64,000 nucleotides of DNA from Solenopsis invicta (lineage: Eukaryota; Arthropoda; Insecta; Hymenoptera; Formicidae): positions 13,881,635-13,945,634 of the forward strand of contig NC_052679.1 in the NCBI RefSeq assembly GCF_016802725.1, read 5' to 3'. Numbering within the stretch: the first letter of the stretch is position 1; the number at the start of each line of letters is the position of its first letter. Made by a program: the position numbers and the translations under genes. The notes beneath the pieces are model-generated. The model saw only the letters and a list, made by a program, of their open reading frames with translations. It searched no databases and was not told the origin of the DNA. This document shows, one piece after another, positions 47,835-60,811 of this stretch.

Positions 47835-50800
47835 CATGTGAAAGACAAGTTGATTAAACACAAATTTTTGCGCACCAACTACCGCGCGTGTACTCTCATT
47901 AGCCCTTTAAATTTTAAACTTTCTTTGACAATTTTGAGAGTCTAAAATATTTGCTATTTCGTAAAATAAAAGTTTATAAAAACTTTATAAACACGAATAC
48001 AAACTAAAAGTTATCTTTTTTAAGATGGTATAGCAATTTTCATATAATAATACTTTTGTACTTTGTAATAATTAACATTTTCACAGTATAAAACGAAAAG
48101 AGCGTCTGAGAAATTGGGCCTCAAAACTAATGCAGTAGACAGTAATGGCAGAATTCAGACACGGTTTCATAGGAAAGAAATTAGTTATAAAGTAATTTGA
48201 TAAACTAAGTAATAAACAAATTTTTTTTATGATTTAAACAACAAAGTTTATAAAATTGAAAGGCTAGAATTGAATCTTCTCATTTTATATGTTTTTTGGC
48301 ACTTTATTACGTTTATCTATCGCGTCCAATTTTTCCCATCTTAAGGTATTAAAGAAAATATTTATAAAACATCTTTCAATAATGTAATTAAAGATTTCGT
48401 AGTTATTCGTTCTCATGGAGAAGTGTACTTACTTTACGCTTCACATTTTATGTTCCAAAAACTGAGGAAAATATGAAAGAAAACAGTTTTAGGAAGCTAT
48501 AAACATTTAAAATAATCTAAATATAATAAATAATATTTCTATTATTGTTTCAACTATACAATTTAAAAATATATTTTTCTTGATAAAAATGTAAAGTTTT
48601 TTTGTATGCAAATTATGTCTGTTTGACATTAGGTAAATCTTATTTCAATATTTAACAGTTTGAAAATCAAATTATTTTTAAAACAAAAATATTCTTTTTT
48701 CTGTGTACCGAATGTTTTAATTATAATTGAATGAAAACCGATGAATTTTATATACACGAAGAGATCCAATTATAAAAATTAAACCCTATCTTTTTCGATG
48801 AAACAGCAGTGTCTAATTATTGCCATACATTTCAAGTCTCCATTCTCATTAAAAACGCAGTGATATACAAGAATTTTTCTATTCTTTCTTTATATTGTCA
48901 ACTTTTTTCTCTTGACGGTGCACATTGTAATACTCATATGTATAGATACAGCGATTTACTCTAAAAGAACTTAATCGCTGTTAATGCTACTCACACAGTA
49001 TCGTGAAAAGAGAAGGAATAATGGAGGAGTAGTATTAACCTCGTCTCATATTTTATTTGAGCACTCGTAACTTTGTATCGGATTTATTTTAATTAATAAC
49101 GTAATAATTAAAAGCGCTTGTAACTATTTTAAGACCATCGGAAGAAATTTTCGTTGTAAGATCGCTTTCGTTCGACGTAAAATATTTTGAAAAAATATCG
49201 TCGCACAAGATAAAAAGAAGTATTTAAAAAAGATTTTGTATTATTTGTCAGATTGGTGCTTTATACTTTTCAAAATTGTTTTTCGCACTGTTTCTTACAA
49301 TAAATATAATAAAATCTCATTTTATATTATAGATAAGAATTCTAACAATAAATTTATTTTATTTACATGAGAAAAAGAGTTGAATGAGGTCAAAACATCT
49401 ATTTTTCTTCTTCATCTACTTAAATTCCATTATTATTAATTATTTTTTTAGATCAACCGGAAAATATATAAAGAATATTATTATGAGTGATAAACTCTAT
49501 TACGAAGTACAAAAACGAAAACTTTATAAGCGATTTTATTAAAAGCGAAACCTGCATTTATGTGTGATCTTTAATTGTTCACTTTAACAAATAATTATTT
49601 CCCATTTCTCTTTTCAACTTAGCCTTTTAGTCTGATTACTTTTAATTAGATTACTTTCGGATGTTGAATCAAAGTATTCGAGCAAATAACCCATCAGTTG
49701 TCACCTTTAAGAGAGATGCTCCGTGAAAAGGAGGAAGGAAATTAAATTGATCGAGAATGGTTACAAGATGAAAACGGAATGCTGAGTGAGTTATTTGAAA
49801 ATGCAGCACGTTCATAATAAATCAATGATAAATCTCTTATTATTCGAAACAGATATTTTAGTTAAGAGCCGATAGTATATTTCATTCTTATATTAGTAAC
49901 ATGAAAAATTGAATATAATGACAGTTTCCTTATCCCGAATTGTTTATTGCCGAATTGAAGTTGTTAAAAAAAAAAAAAACGTTAAAGTACAACGATAAAT
50001 AAAATCTTGCAAAATGGATATTATATGTCAGTTGAAATATTCAGTACTCTATTAATAAGAAACGAGAGATAAAGTTTACGCTCGTCGTCACTGCATTCTC
50101 ATTACTTTCGAAACTTTGAAATTAAACTTTTTAATCGAACAAAAATCAGGTACTTCTCTTCATTGAGAAAGAGTTAGAGAAGGGAAATAGGAAGATTGGA
50201 AGAATAGGAGGACTGGGCCGAGTCACGGCGTTTGAGCGAATAAGAAGGGAACGATCGTTATCGGTGGGAAAGAAAGAGCCAATGCTGTCGTAATAATACA
50301 AAGATGACGGGACGAATTTTTCGCGCGGGTTAATGCGTTCGATTAATTCGAACTCAGAAAGAATGGCTCGCATACTCGGTACAACAATGCCGAGATCCTT
50401 TCCGCCGTACCCGTTCGGCCGGGTTTGTTTCGGGGAAAAGTTTAGGGTCGCTTTTCTTTACTACAGGCAAGAGAAGAAAGAAGCCAGTGAGGCATGCGAG
50501 TGCGAAGGTTCCAAGAAAGGCTAGGAATAAGCTATAAGAGATAGGAAACTTGAACACTAGGTCAAAATAAAAAGGAAGTCTCGCTCTTCTCGTATACTCG
50601 CAGAAAATTAAAACACACTGGCGACTGTCGCATATTTTTATCGATTCACAGTGTAGCGCAGCCGGGAGGCTTTTTCCCGCGATTTCTGTAACGCAAGTGG
50701 CTGTATTACAAATAAAATGTGACGACAATAGTATGCCGAATCGTGCCGCGAATACCGGAAGCTCATCTGTTCGCGTCTTTCTGTGGATCTTGCTCTTCCC

Positions 50801-50985
50801 TTCGAAAAGTGCCATCACTGACGCTCTTACATTCTTATCCTCTTTCACGTCCATCAAATCACCGTTCGCCCACCGTTAGTCATTTTGCTCTTCTGCAGGA
50901 ATAAGGACGCGTGCGGAAAACGTAAAAAAGATACGTCCCGCTCGTTCTCCGCGATTGAAAAATACCGCCGCGCCAGAAAGAGAAC

Positions 50986-51016
50986 GAGAGAGAGAGAGAG
51001 AGAGGGAGAGAGAGGG
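50986..51016. repeat. (GA)n microsatellite
   Basis: GA run with two GG interruptions. Confidence 0.9.
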
Positions 51017-51370
51017 ACGGTAAATGCCCTAGAATATATGGGTCGAAAGTACAAGGGGCTGCGACGATTTCAAAGGTACTGCTCATACCGCACCATTACA
51101 AGCATTTGTCACTAAGCGTTCTTTGCGGAACTAAAAAGATTGCCCTGATGAACATTGTCGTAGATCCGGCAGTAAACGCGAGCGTAAATTCTTATCGTTG
51201 CGCACGACGGACACTTTACTTTCGTCTGTCTCCGTTTCACTTTCATGCACTTCCTACGACGAGTTCTCAACTCACCGTCACTTTCCGGCGGATGTTGGTC
51301 CGCTGTCCGAAGCAGACTGCAACTTCGTTTGTCAATGCGAATACCCCTCTCCACCGCCCTCATTTTTTTT

Positions 51371-51412
51371 ATCTCTCTCTCTCTCTCTCTCAGCAAAGCG
51401 AAGCGAAGCGAA
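51371..51412. repeat. (TC)n followed by (AGCGA)n
   Basis: A TC run of about ten units followed within a few bases by three AGCGA units. Confidence 0.9.
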
Positions 51413-52470
51413 GGTAAATTTGTTCATCGTCCTGTATTTTGCTTGCAACCAAGGACGGATGCTCGCGTTTTATCCCATAAATTCTCTTTCGCGCGTAAGT
51501 AATCGTCGGTAAGAAGCTGAAATCGTATCCGTTGCAATCTCTCGCGCTAAATGAGAAACGGGAGGGAAAAGGCAGCAAGAGGCAGGAAGAAGAAAACGAG
51601 GCGGGATCGATAGAACGTTTCAAGCACAATGGCGAGAAGCAAGCGGCCGTGAATGCGTTAGATTGCGCAACGATATTACAAATCCTTGAGCTCATCATTA
51701 GGCCCATCGTAGAATGATTCTTGTCGAGGGTGGTAAAATTAGAACGACGCCGAGGAAGAAAATGGCTCGCAGTTATGAAAGCTCTTCCTCCCGAACAAGT
51801 AATAATTATCTCGTAATTATGGTGCAGCAACTTCTCATTTTCTCCACGAAAATCGCTCTCACTTTTCGCACACGCTGCAAGTAAATGCAGTGTACGAGAC
51901 ACTATCGTATTTCTTGATAAACTACTGCAAAAGTAGCAGTCTCTAAAGCCTCGTGCTCATATTTCGAATAAAATTTAACTACCGTTCGTAATTTGGACAC
52001 TTTTTTTTCTCTACTCTTTCCTTTCGAAATATATTTTCTTATCGCTTCGCTTGGACATTCCATACGTTGCCAATTCGTGTACGATGCCAAATTTTTCTCA
52101 CTACGATCAAAAAAGTTCCATTATCTCTATGAATTTATTGCTTAGGCAGAATCTTGTCGCGCAATATTTTATACATTTGTCCAACAGTCATATCTATTCG
52201 CGTTGGCAGTTAAAAAAAGTTATGAGAATACGTAATTGAAAATTTATATTCAATTTATATTGCATGTATCAAATTTTTGTGACAACTTAACGCAAGACAA
52301 ACATGTTAGCAGATAACACAAATATTATGTAAAAAATTAACATGGGAAGTGCAATGTATCGTAACAGATGTTAATACACCGACGTACGTCCAACCGCGTC
52401 GTTTATATTTTATTCTATTCTCAGTAACGTATCATTATTGTCATTAAATATTTAAATTAACATAATTTAG

Positions 52471-52503
52471 CTAAAGATGACACTAGATTAAGTCGAAACG
52501 TAC
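52471..52503 (+). ncRNA. Hammerhead-like motif, third copy
   Basis: CTAAAGAT, then hairpin GAC / ten-base loop / GTC, then GAAACGTAC. Same layout as at 6733 and 47805, with a shorter stem and CTAA in place of CTGA. No retroelement coding sequence is recognisable nearby. Confidence 0.35.
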
Positions 52504-54092
52504 CTAGATATTTGTTTAAATATTTTTAAAAATTAAATATGTTCTTTCCACCTTGTTTCCACCCAGTAGCTCGTTTCATTCGACTTGTCTTCTTTATTAT
52601 TCTATTGTTTAGAAAAATGTATCATGTTATTTATTTGAAAATGTAACATTTTGACACGATTTGAAGACTAATTCTGAAAACATATTACTTCAGTATAATT
52701 AACATTTATAATATGTTGATACATATACATTTTATTAATTTGTCTTAGAATTTATATTTCAAAATTACATTATTTTTATGTCGTTTTGTCTATATTTTTA
52801 TATTCATTTATTTATAAATCGTGTTGTTTTAATTTAACGCTAAAATAATAAAAAATAATAAATATCAATTTAACACAAAATATTCAAATATCACAGTACC
52901 GTCAAATTAATACACGGATGCGTTCAAAATTCGACACAAATACTCTTTAACAAGTTTAACCGATTTTAATATAAATACAATATATTTCGTACTCTTTGTA
53001 CATTACTAAATAATTTTCTATCTTACCTACATAATCGCGAAGAGGTAGCAATCGCCAATAACCGACCCGTCGAGCGATCGGCTATTTCGTACGTGTCACG
53101 TAGCAATCTGTCTATCGCAAACTCTTGGCAAACGTATAACGTAGTTTCGCGCGATACGGTCAAGTGGCAAACGGAAGTGGATACTTCCTTTACAATCAGA
53201 ACCATGCGAACGGTATTCAACCGTTTTGAAGTCGACGAATGGAAATAGTTGGACCCATATCGAGACGCTTGAGTCGGCCGGTACCGCCGCCGATGCAATT
53301 TTTGTTCCACTCGAAGACAATAACTCGCGAAAGGGGGAATCGAGTGGAGAAAATACAATGAAGAGAAGCAGGTCACGAGCTTGGCTGGAGCTGATAACAT
53401 CTCGTTATATCGAATCACGTACACTGTCCGACATTTAATAAAAAAGAAAGAGGAAGGAGAGGAAGAGGACTCCTAAAATTTTTTTTTTCTTTTGGTCACG
53501 TCTAATACAGACAACGGTTTACTCCACGATATAACGAGGAATCACAAAGCGTAATACGAAAGGTTATATAAAATGCTAGCCTAAAACGTTTAGCTTGCAT
53601 AAAAAATTAGATTAGTATGCGGATTATTAGTATACGGTTCACCATGTGACTTTTTCTTGAATTGTTACAAGTTAAATATATATTTTAATAAAGTTAAATA
53701 ATAAAATTATATAATTAACCTTCAGCTGACACACTATATAGGACTCGATATTTTGTCATGCATGGATGTACGTCACGATCTTTTTCAATTGCGTACATCT
53801 CGCGACGTAATGCATAGAATTTGAACAAAACTTTTTTTAAATCAACACGTCAGAAAGTCAAGAAGAAGACTAAACAGATGCAAACATCGAAAAGTTGAAT
53901 ATATTCTAAATATTCAGAAGAGAAGGGGCGAACGATTTATGAATACCAAGCATTTTTGTAAACAGCCCAGGTGTACGACACTCGGGGTATCAATTGAGGG
54001 TTTAAATAATAAAATTAAATTGCCTACAAGATCGCGATTAGTAAATAAAATCATTTAATATATTTAAACTTGAAAATATACATAAATATAAC
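52504..54092. other. No gene recognised
   Basis: AT-rich except for 53030-53440, where a minus frame (53023-53424, 133 codons) and a plus frame (53226-53438, 70 codons, containing THIETLESAGTAADAIFVPL) oppose each other. Neither has a recognisable domain or defined splice sites. Confidence 0.4.
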
Positions 54093-54125
54093 AAACGTTT
54101 CGATTCTTGTTTGAGTATTCTTCAG
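54093..54125 (-). ncRNA. Hammerhead-like motif, fourth copy (minus strand)
   Basis: On the minus strand: CTGAAGAA, then a weak hairpin ATACT / CAAACA / AGAAT with one mismatch, then CGAAACGTTT. Both conserved boxes are clear; the stem is imperfect. Isolated from recognisable retroelement coding sequence. Confidence 0.4.
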
Positions 54126-55960
54126 TAAAGCCTGATCCGAATCTTTTTCCACAATTCAAATCATGAAATCTAAAAATGAAGATAACGTAGCTCTTTTCAC
54201 TGGATACGTAGGTGAATTAGGTGAAGATAAATGTTAAAAAATTGGTCTGATTTGGATTTAGGGCTCATATAGATTTCTAAGTAGTTTACAGTTAAAATTC
54301 TAATAAATAAACCATAAATGTATAAGTATAAAGTTCTAATAAGTTAGAGAAAACTATTACACGTGACAAAATACACGGATATAAAGTCAAATTACATATT
54401 TTTATTTGTTAGAGTTAAATTATAATTTTCATCTTGCAACGAAAGCAAAGATAGAACGTGTCGGGTCTATGTGAAATGCAATGCGAGTGAATCAGAATTT
54501 TAAGAGCGCACCTGTGACGTTGCATATCTATGTCCATGCAGAAATGTCGCGAGCAATCCTTATTTATTTAGAATCAAGAATAATACATGACGTTTTCAGT
54601 AGCACAAATTGCCTCTTTTCAAAAACATACGAGTGCGGATGTGCGACATTTTCGCGACGCAAAACTGTCACGGAATGCCAAAATTATATTCTGAGCATGT
54701 GTATTCCGTCATATATAACGGAAAATCGATATTAAATTTTTGTATGTCGCAATCAAGAAAAAGAAAGGGAAGGAGTTAAGTTCAAGTCTCAAGATACGAG
54801 TTGGCACTAGCGTTCACATTGCAACACGTAACATAATGTCATGGCGAACTTAACGTGCGTGAGAGTGGCTTTATGATACAGTTACAATTCACGGGAAAAA
54901 ACGGTCCATGCGGATATCCGGCAGAATGCCAATGTTATTTACACCAGCGAAACAAGTCCAATAAACATTGCGATCCCGGAAAAAATTTCGTCGAGCCGCA
55001 CAGAGTCTCTCTCATGTACAGATACTTTTTATTTATCGCTGTAGTTTTTCGTCGACGAGACTCCGCGCTCGCATTTGCGACCGCGTCGGAAAATGTCGTG
55101 CATTTGCATCGTCCGAATTTTTCTGCGAGCTGCAAAGTCGCAATGGAAGCGGCATCGAACGCCCGATTGTTTTCCTCGAATCAACCGTGTTCACCTAGCT
55201 AAACACGAGTCGTCTTAATTAAATAATACGACAAGAGAGCGAAAACAGACCGGACGGCGAAATTGGTTCCGCGTTAAAAGCGCGCGCGATATAGCTGCCA
55301 AATATTAAAAGGTAAAATGTGATTTTTTCACGCTTGGCAAAGGGAGAAATGCAGTACCACTGAAAACAGGATTCCCGTCGTTCAGAAATAAATATAGGCC
55401 ACCATCACTACCGGCGGCTAAAAATACGGCCCATTGTACAGAAAGGAGCGTATACAAAAATATCCGGTGCCGAGCCGTTGTCCGAGTTTATTGCGCAAGA
55501 TTCATCTTCACGCGGATGTGGTTGATACACAATGGGTAAATCAGTTCGTGCGGGCGGATGCTATTACGGAGGCGCTTACAGTTTATTCGCCATGTATCAT
55601 TAACTCTCCTGACGGATTTAACCAAATACTTCGTCATCTCTTGCAAGGAATATTCCGTGGTTGTTTTTTTTACTACAAAAGTAGACATTATTATAAAGAA
55701 ATGCAATATAAAATAGCAATATAAAAATGTCTATGAAATAGAAGAAGGCATACCGAATGCATAACCAATCACAGTCACCTAAACTGTATCTCATTAATAT
55801 TTTATATTTTTATTAAATATAAGCAACATGTCTAGTAAGATGAATTTAAAATGAAAAATGAATAATATAAACAATAATTTAACAGGTTATATGTACAATC
55901 AACTTTGATCGATTGACTACATTAATGTTAATCATATTTTCAGTCCAAAATGGAAATCTG
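54126..55960. other. No gene recognised
   Basis: GC-richer at 54800-55700. Frames at 54855-55202 (plus, 115 codons) and 54968-55198 overlap in different phases, and 55434-55724 is unrecognised. No splice sites or domains support a call. Confidence 0.4.
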
Positions 55961-55972
55961 ATCAATCGCGAC

Positions 55973-56188
55973 AAAAATTCGGATCGAGTTATATTATTTC
56001 GATTTCACCCTCCCGTAGGGATGAGGGCAAGGACCCTTACTTTGCTAAAAAATACACATTTACATTGTTAACTTTATTTATTAATATGATCAATATAAAC
56101 GTGATGAAGCTTTACAAAAATTCGGGTTAGGTTATATGTTTCGGATTTTGCCCTTTCATAAGGAGGACGAGAATCCTTCATATCCACA
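55973..56188 (+). repeat. Diverged tandem duplication
   Basis: AAAAATTCGG, then a GTTATAT-like segment, then TTCGATTTCACCCTCCCGTA with AGGATGAG-type and CCTT endings at 55973-56046, is repeated in diverged form at 56116-56188 (AAAAATTCGG, GGTTATATGTTTCGGATTTT, GCCCTTTCATAAGGAGGACG). GATCAAT precedes both. The spacing is about 143 bases. Confidence 0.5.
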
Positions 56189-56655
56189 ATACAAATATAC
56201 AAATAATGTGATCTTTATGCTAGGTAAAGTTCAAATTACAGACTTAATTTTTATAACTTTTTCTGATAATAACTTTTTAACAAATTACGTGCGACTTTTT
56301 AACAAATTACTACAGCTTGCTGAATGTCACTCAAGATCATAATCTTGACAATATGTCAATGGCAAGGTCACCGGAGCAAAGACCTCTATTCGGTATATTT
56401 ATCAATATTATGTATACATTATACTGATTGTGAGAATTTTAGTAATTTTGTTTTTAATTTTTAGATGAAAAATTCAACCATTTTCAAGATATGAACAATT
56501 TTTCATGTTAATATCATGATTGACTTATCAGCTTCTATATGTTGCACTTGTTGGATGTGCTATGGATAGAGATAACTAGTCACGAAGTGTGCTCCTAATA
56601 GAAGAAACACTGAATGTTACGGAAATGGATATTTGTCTTGGTTTCAGAGTTGTTC
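56189..56655. other. AT-rich, nothing recognised
   Basis: The short frame 56136-56342 runs into this region from the duplication and has no recognisable content. Confidence 0.5.
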
Positions 56656-56999
56656 TTAAGGGGATGCTAAAGTCGTCCTTTTTTACCGACCAAACGTTAA
56701 TTTTTGGGCATGCCGTTCTTCTAATTACATTTACAGATTTAAAAATCCTTGGCCACAGTTAAAGTATAGACAGTAATGTATAATGGACGCTATATAAGGA
56801 TAATGAAAACGAAAAAAATTGGAAAATTATTTTCAATTTGTTTTGTTTTCCTTATCCTTATATAGCGTCCAATATACATTATTGTCTATACTTTAATTGT
56901 GGAAAAGGATTTTTAAATCTATAAATGCAATTAGAAGAACGGCATGCCCGAAAATTAACATTCGGTCGGTAAAAAAGAACGACTTTAGCATCACCTTAA
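56656..56999. mobile_element. Palindromic MITE flanked by TTAA
   Basis: TTAA at 56656-56659 and 56996-56999 encloses GGGGATGCTAAAGTCG at the left and its inverse at the right. The arms (about 56660-56812 and 56846-56995) pair almost throughout, including CGGGCATGCCGTTCTTC-like and TATATAGCGTCCA segments, around a loop of about 30 bases. No coding capacity. TTAA flanks suggest piggyBac-type insertion, but the ends start GG and not the CC common in that group. Confidence 0.65.
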
Positions 57000-57649
57000 A
57001 AATGGTCTCGATATTAGGCTTATAAGATAAAATATGTGTGGAATTTGAATAAAACCTATATGATTCAGAACGTGGTTTGCAAGCACCGTTGCGAGTTAAA
57101 TCTTCACGTTGCATGCGACACGTAGAAATCAATGAGTTTGTTATGATATTACATGAAAAATTATAAAAAATGTTCTAAATGCTTTTTCTTCAACAATCTG
57201 TATATATTTATAATTATCAAGATTAAATCAATATTTTTATAAAATCTAAAATCATATTTCTTAAAACCGTGCCACCACACATTTTATTACAATAAATGAT
57301 ATTAATATAATTCTGATAAATGATAATAATAGAAGAATGTTAATATTGCCATAATACTTCTGAATTGTATTTTTTAAATAAAAATTAAAAATAAAACTTT
57401 GGAAACATAAATATAAATTAAAAAATGTGAAACTAATTAGTTTCTAATATACAAAACATTTTCTATATGCAACAATACTGCATTTTGTCCTTTTTTTCCT
57501 TTTACTTCTGATTGACCTGTATAAAATACAAGTAAATGCACATGACAATTTCTAGAATCCATTTTAACATGGAAAAACGTTTTTTATTGATTTACATAAA
57601 TATTTTATGCTTTTATGCAAGACGCAGTATGTAGCGCAACAATGTATAA
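57000..57649. other. AT-rich, nothing recognised
   Basis: No credible frame, exon or RNA gene. Confidence 0.5.
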
Positions 57650-58105
57650 AGATCAGATTAAACTAGTAATTTAATAGACGGATTTCATGTTACTGTGGCT
57701 TTTATTCTGTCCTATGTAATTTTTACTATCTTATAGTTTTATCGACAGGTGTGCCAGTTTATGCTGTATCTCGATTTTATGTTTAAAATTACGTTATGAA
57801 GGTATAAGAAGAAGAAAAATAAAAATAAAACGGTTTTAAAACATCGCAAACAAAATAATCTATCTTCAGTAACTCACTATTGTTTAAACTGCAATTTGTA
57901 AAAGAAAATTGTGTATATTTAGTCTTTCCTTTGAAAAATGTGTTTTTAATTGATTTTATGTAAAAAATGTATAAATTAATTTTTATTTATTTAATTTATT
58001 TATCTGAAGCGATTATGTTATATCAGTATTAATAAACTACAATGTGTAGTTTCCCAGAAAGACAATATCGCTTGAAAAGATAAACATCGGTATTGGCAAC
58101 TTTCA
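57650..58105 (+). mobile_element. TIR element copy C, right half only
   Basis: Matches the right half of copy A: GACAGGTGTGCCAGTTTAT aligns with the AGAGGTGTACCCGTTTAT segment, followed by GATTTTATGTTTAAAA. The right end TCGGTATTGGCAACTTTC near 58090 corresponds to the inverted terminal repeat. The left border is uncertain. Confidence 0.5.
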
Positions 58106-60811
58106 TCTAAAACTAATAATTGATGTGAACAAAAACAAGTTAATTGCGAAAATAAATTCAAGCCAGTTTTATTTCAATATCCTAATTTTTTTTATTAATA
58201 GTATTTATTAATTAGGTATTAAATATTTTATCCTTTTTCCGATTAATTATTTATGGCTAAAATAAGTTAATCGGTTAATGATACCTTACATTTTTAGTTA
58301 TTTTAATTTATAAATTTTATACTTTTAAAAGCAATATGTTTGAGACACACAGAAACGATCAGATGACTGATTGATCAAATCGCAACTTTTGCAATATTTT
58401 TCAAAAAAAGCACATATATGTATAATAAATTAATTTGTTATTGATAAAAAAAGGTCCATGCCACGGTAAAAATATTTACCGATAAAAATCGCTAGAGGCA
58501 GTTTGTTCGCTTCAGAATTGTCACATCAAGTGAAATTATAATCTTTAATCATAAAGAACTAAAAAGAGAGAGAGAGGTAAGGTTAAATATTATATTAATA
58601 GGTAAATTTTTTTAGAAAATGTATTCCGATAAACTGGTTAACAGTAACTAATAAAATATCGGATGGAAATATCATTATACATATTTATTGATGCAGTTAA
58701 TTAAATTATTGGAAAACTTTTTTCTAAAAACTGAAATATCAAGTTACAATTTCTATCTTTTATTTACATTCAAATCATTACCAAATAGGAAGTATAATGA
58801 AAAATAATTCCAAATTTAGTCGACTAACTGGCAAATGTTTATTGAAACTTCTCTACCACGCTTCGACCTAATGTACAGATTCTTTTCAAACGAGTCTGTT
58901 AAATAATATTACACTGAATCGTTACAATCAGGACATGTGACTGTCATGAGCTCTTTCCAGAAAGTTCATTTACTGCAGAAAACAATATAATAAAGGAAAG
59001 AATATAATAAAAACTATCGTAAGTACAGAGAATTCTCGGCAATTCTCTCCAATACGCTATATGAAAGAACGTTATCAAAATTCACGACAACGTCCTATTA
59101 CTTGATGGTTCACCAGAAAAAAGTCATCGCGTAATGCAATGGTGAGAAAGTATAATAGTCATCAAGGTACATAATAAGTATACGGGGCATAAAGCGAGGT
59201 ACGGCACGTGCCGAAGCAATCGCTCAAGTGCAGGGTTAAATCGTGATCTTACGCTTTCCGTTGCTTATTGCAGTTGCTCACGCAGCTGTTAGGAAACTTG
59301 GGGTTACGTTATTCGTTCTTGACTTAATAACGCTTATTAACATTGTAATACGAATATTCAATATCAACTACTTTCTGTAACTGCAAACTTATTAAATTGT
59401 TCTTTGCTACTCTGATTCTCTTAAATTTACATTCCGTGTCGCTTGTTTCTATGTTAAGTTTCTTAATAATAGACGATTATGATACATCGAATAGAAATCG
59501 ATATTTACGCGCTTTTCTCCATACCGGGATCAACGAGGGAAGCTTCAACGCTCGATGTAATACTACGCTGATACCACAAAGTATCCCATTGTTGCGTTTG
59601 CGTGTGGATAAATGTAACGAGTACGGCGACTGATTCCATTTATTCGACCGTTCGGACACGTTCGACCAATCCACTAGATAGCAAAACGTCCCATTAGAAC
59701 CTGAATATCTGCAGTTTGTGTGACATATCGCGCGCAGACTAAATTATTCTCTTCGTTATTCGTGTTCTCATACATCACACTTTGTACGCGTGCTCGCGTA
59801 AATCGCGGGTGTGTCGAATAATTCGCGCGCGGTGGTCGCGCGAAGCTGTACAATTCTTCCTTAACTAGAATGGATAACAAACGAGGCAAAGAGTTTTGGC
59901 GATCCGGAATTAAGAATGCGTAATATGTCGCCACATATTTCAAGAATATTAAGCGCACCCACCACGTAAGCTCGCAAGATGTTCTAGATTATTATCCATC
60001 ACTACGATTGAGGTCACTTAAGATGTTCCCGCAAGACTGTCCTGATATTGAAAAGATCATGGATTCGTAACCCCGGACGCCATATGGTTCAAATGAAAAG
60101 TGCGGAAGGAGTATTAAAGCATACCTCCTGCGGAGCACGGCTGTGCGCAATCTGCGCTAGTATAAAATGTGAGAACGTGGATCTGCCGAACTCGTAACAA
60201 AAATTTCTTAAATGTCATTTTCGCGCAAATAGAAAGCAATCAGTTAGTTTATTACTTCGTTAAATCCTCCTGTAATCCGATAAAAAGAAATCCTCGGCGT
60301 AATCTCATTGAGCAGCGCTATATTAACGATTGCGGAAGATCAGGTAAATACGGCAATGCTATTATTCGAAAGATGTGTTTGCACTGAATTTCGTGTTTCC
60401 ACTGTGGCACAAGAGTACAAATCTCCTGTCACCAAGATAGTCCCTTAGTGGTGTTTGCCGAGGACTTGGCCGGTCGACTGTGCGGATCGGGATTTCGGAG
60501 GATTTGAACAAATTGTTGCGCCGAACTTACTCCGCTCAGTTCCTGTCTACTTAACGGCTAGTCGAGATTATATCCCGAATTTCGCGTATTTTCTCGTTCT
60601 ATGCGACATTTTCGCGAAAACAAAGGTAATACGAGTCGCAATCTCGATGCTTAAGCTAAATAATTGAGATGGTGCTCTATATTGTGAATTAAATGGAGGA
60701 TCTTAATTAAATACAGAGATATTGTATAAGAAATCTTGTATTCAATAATGTTAGATAAAAGAAATATTAAAAGTTTCATATTCAAGCTTAGATTTAATCA
60801 CTCGTTGCTCT
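58106..60811. other. No gene recognised
   Basis: AT-rich to about 59200, then a GC-richer island to 60680 with short frames on both strands (59397-59633, 59674-59958, 60169-60387, 60455-60667). None has a domain or clear splice sites. Confidence 0.45.

Larger units (their letters stand above)
47225..48830 (+). mobile_element. TIR element copy B, interrupted
   Basis: The left end (AAAACCACCAATACTGGCA near 47230) matches the terminal repeat of copy A, and the next 100 bases align. Alignment with copy A resumes at about 48005 and continues through GAGCGTCTGAGAAATTGGGC, GTAGACAGTAATGGCAGAAT and GAGGAAAATATGAAAG to near 48830. The right terminal repeat is barely recognisable. The region from about 47370 to 48000 is absent from copy A. 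It holds an exon-like frame and a hammerhead-like motif. Confidence 0.6.
48831..52470. other. No gene called; GC-rich island with unrecognised frames
   Basis: AT-rich to about 50080, then a GC-richer island to 51900. The longest frames are on the minus strand at 50354-50857 (167 codons, starting MMDVKEDKNVRASVMALFEG, with one predicted membrane-like stretch late in the frame) and 51390-51902 (170 codons). A GTATTC donor-like site after KTRTDELP in the first could end a short first exon, but this is speculative. Purine-rich frames run antisense through the second. Confidence 0.35.

Noticed and set aside
51390..51902. 170-codon minus-strand frame
   Set aside because: Opposed by open frames on the other strand. 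Composition reflects the purine-rich, GC-richer sequence and no domain is visible.
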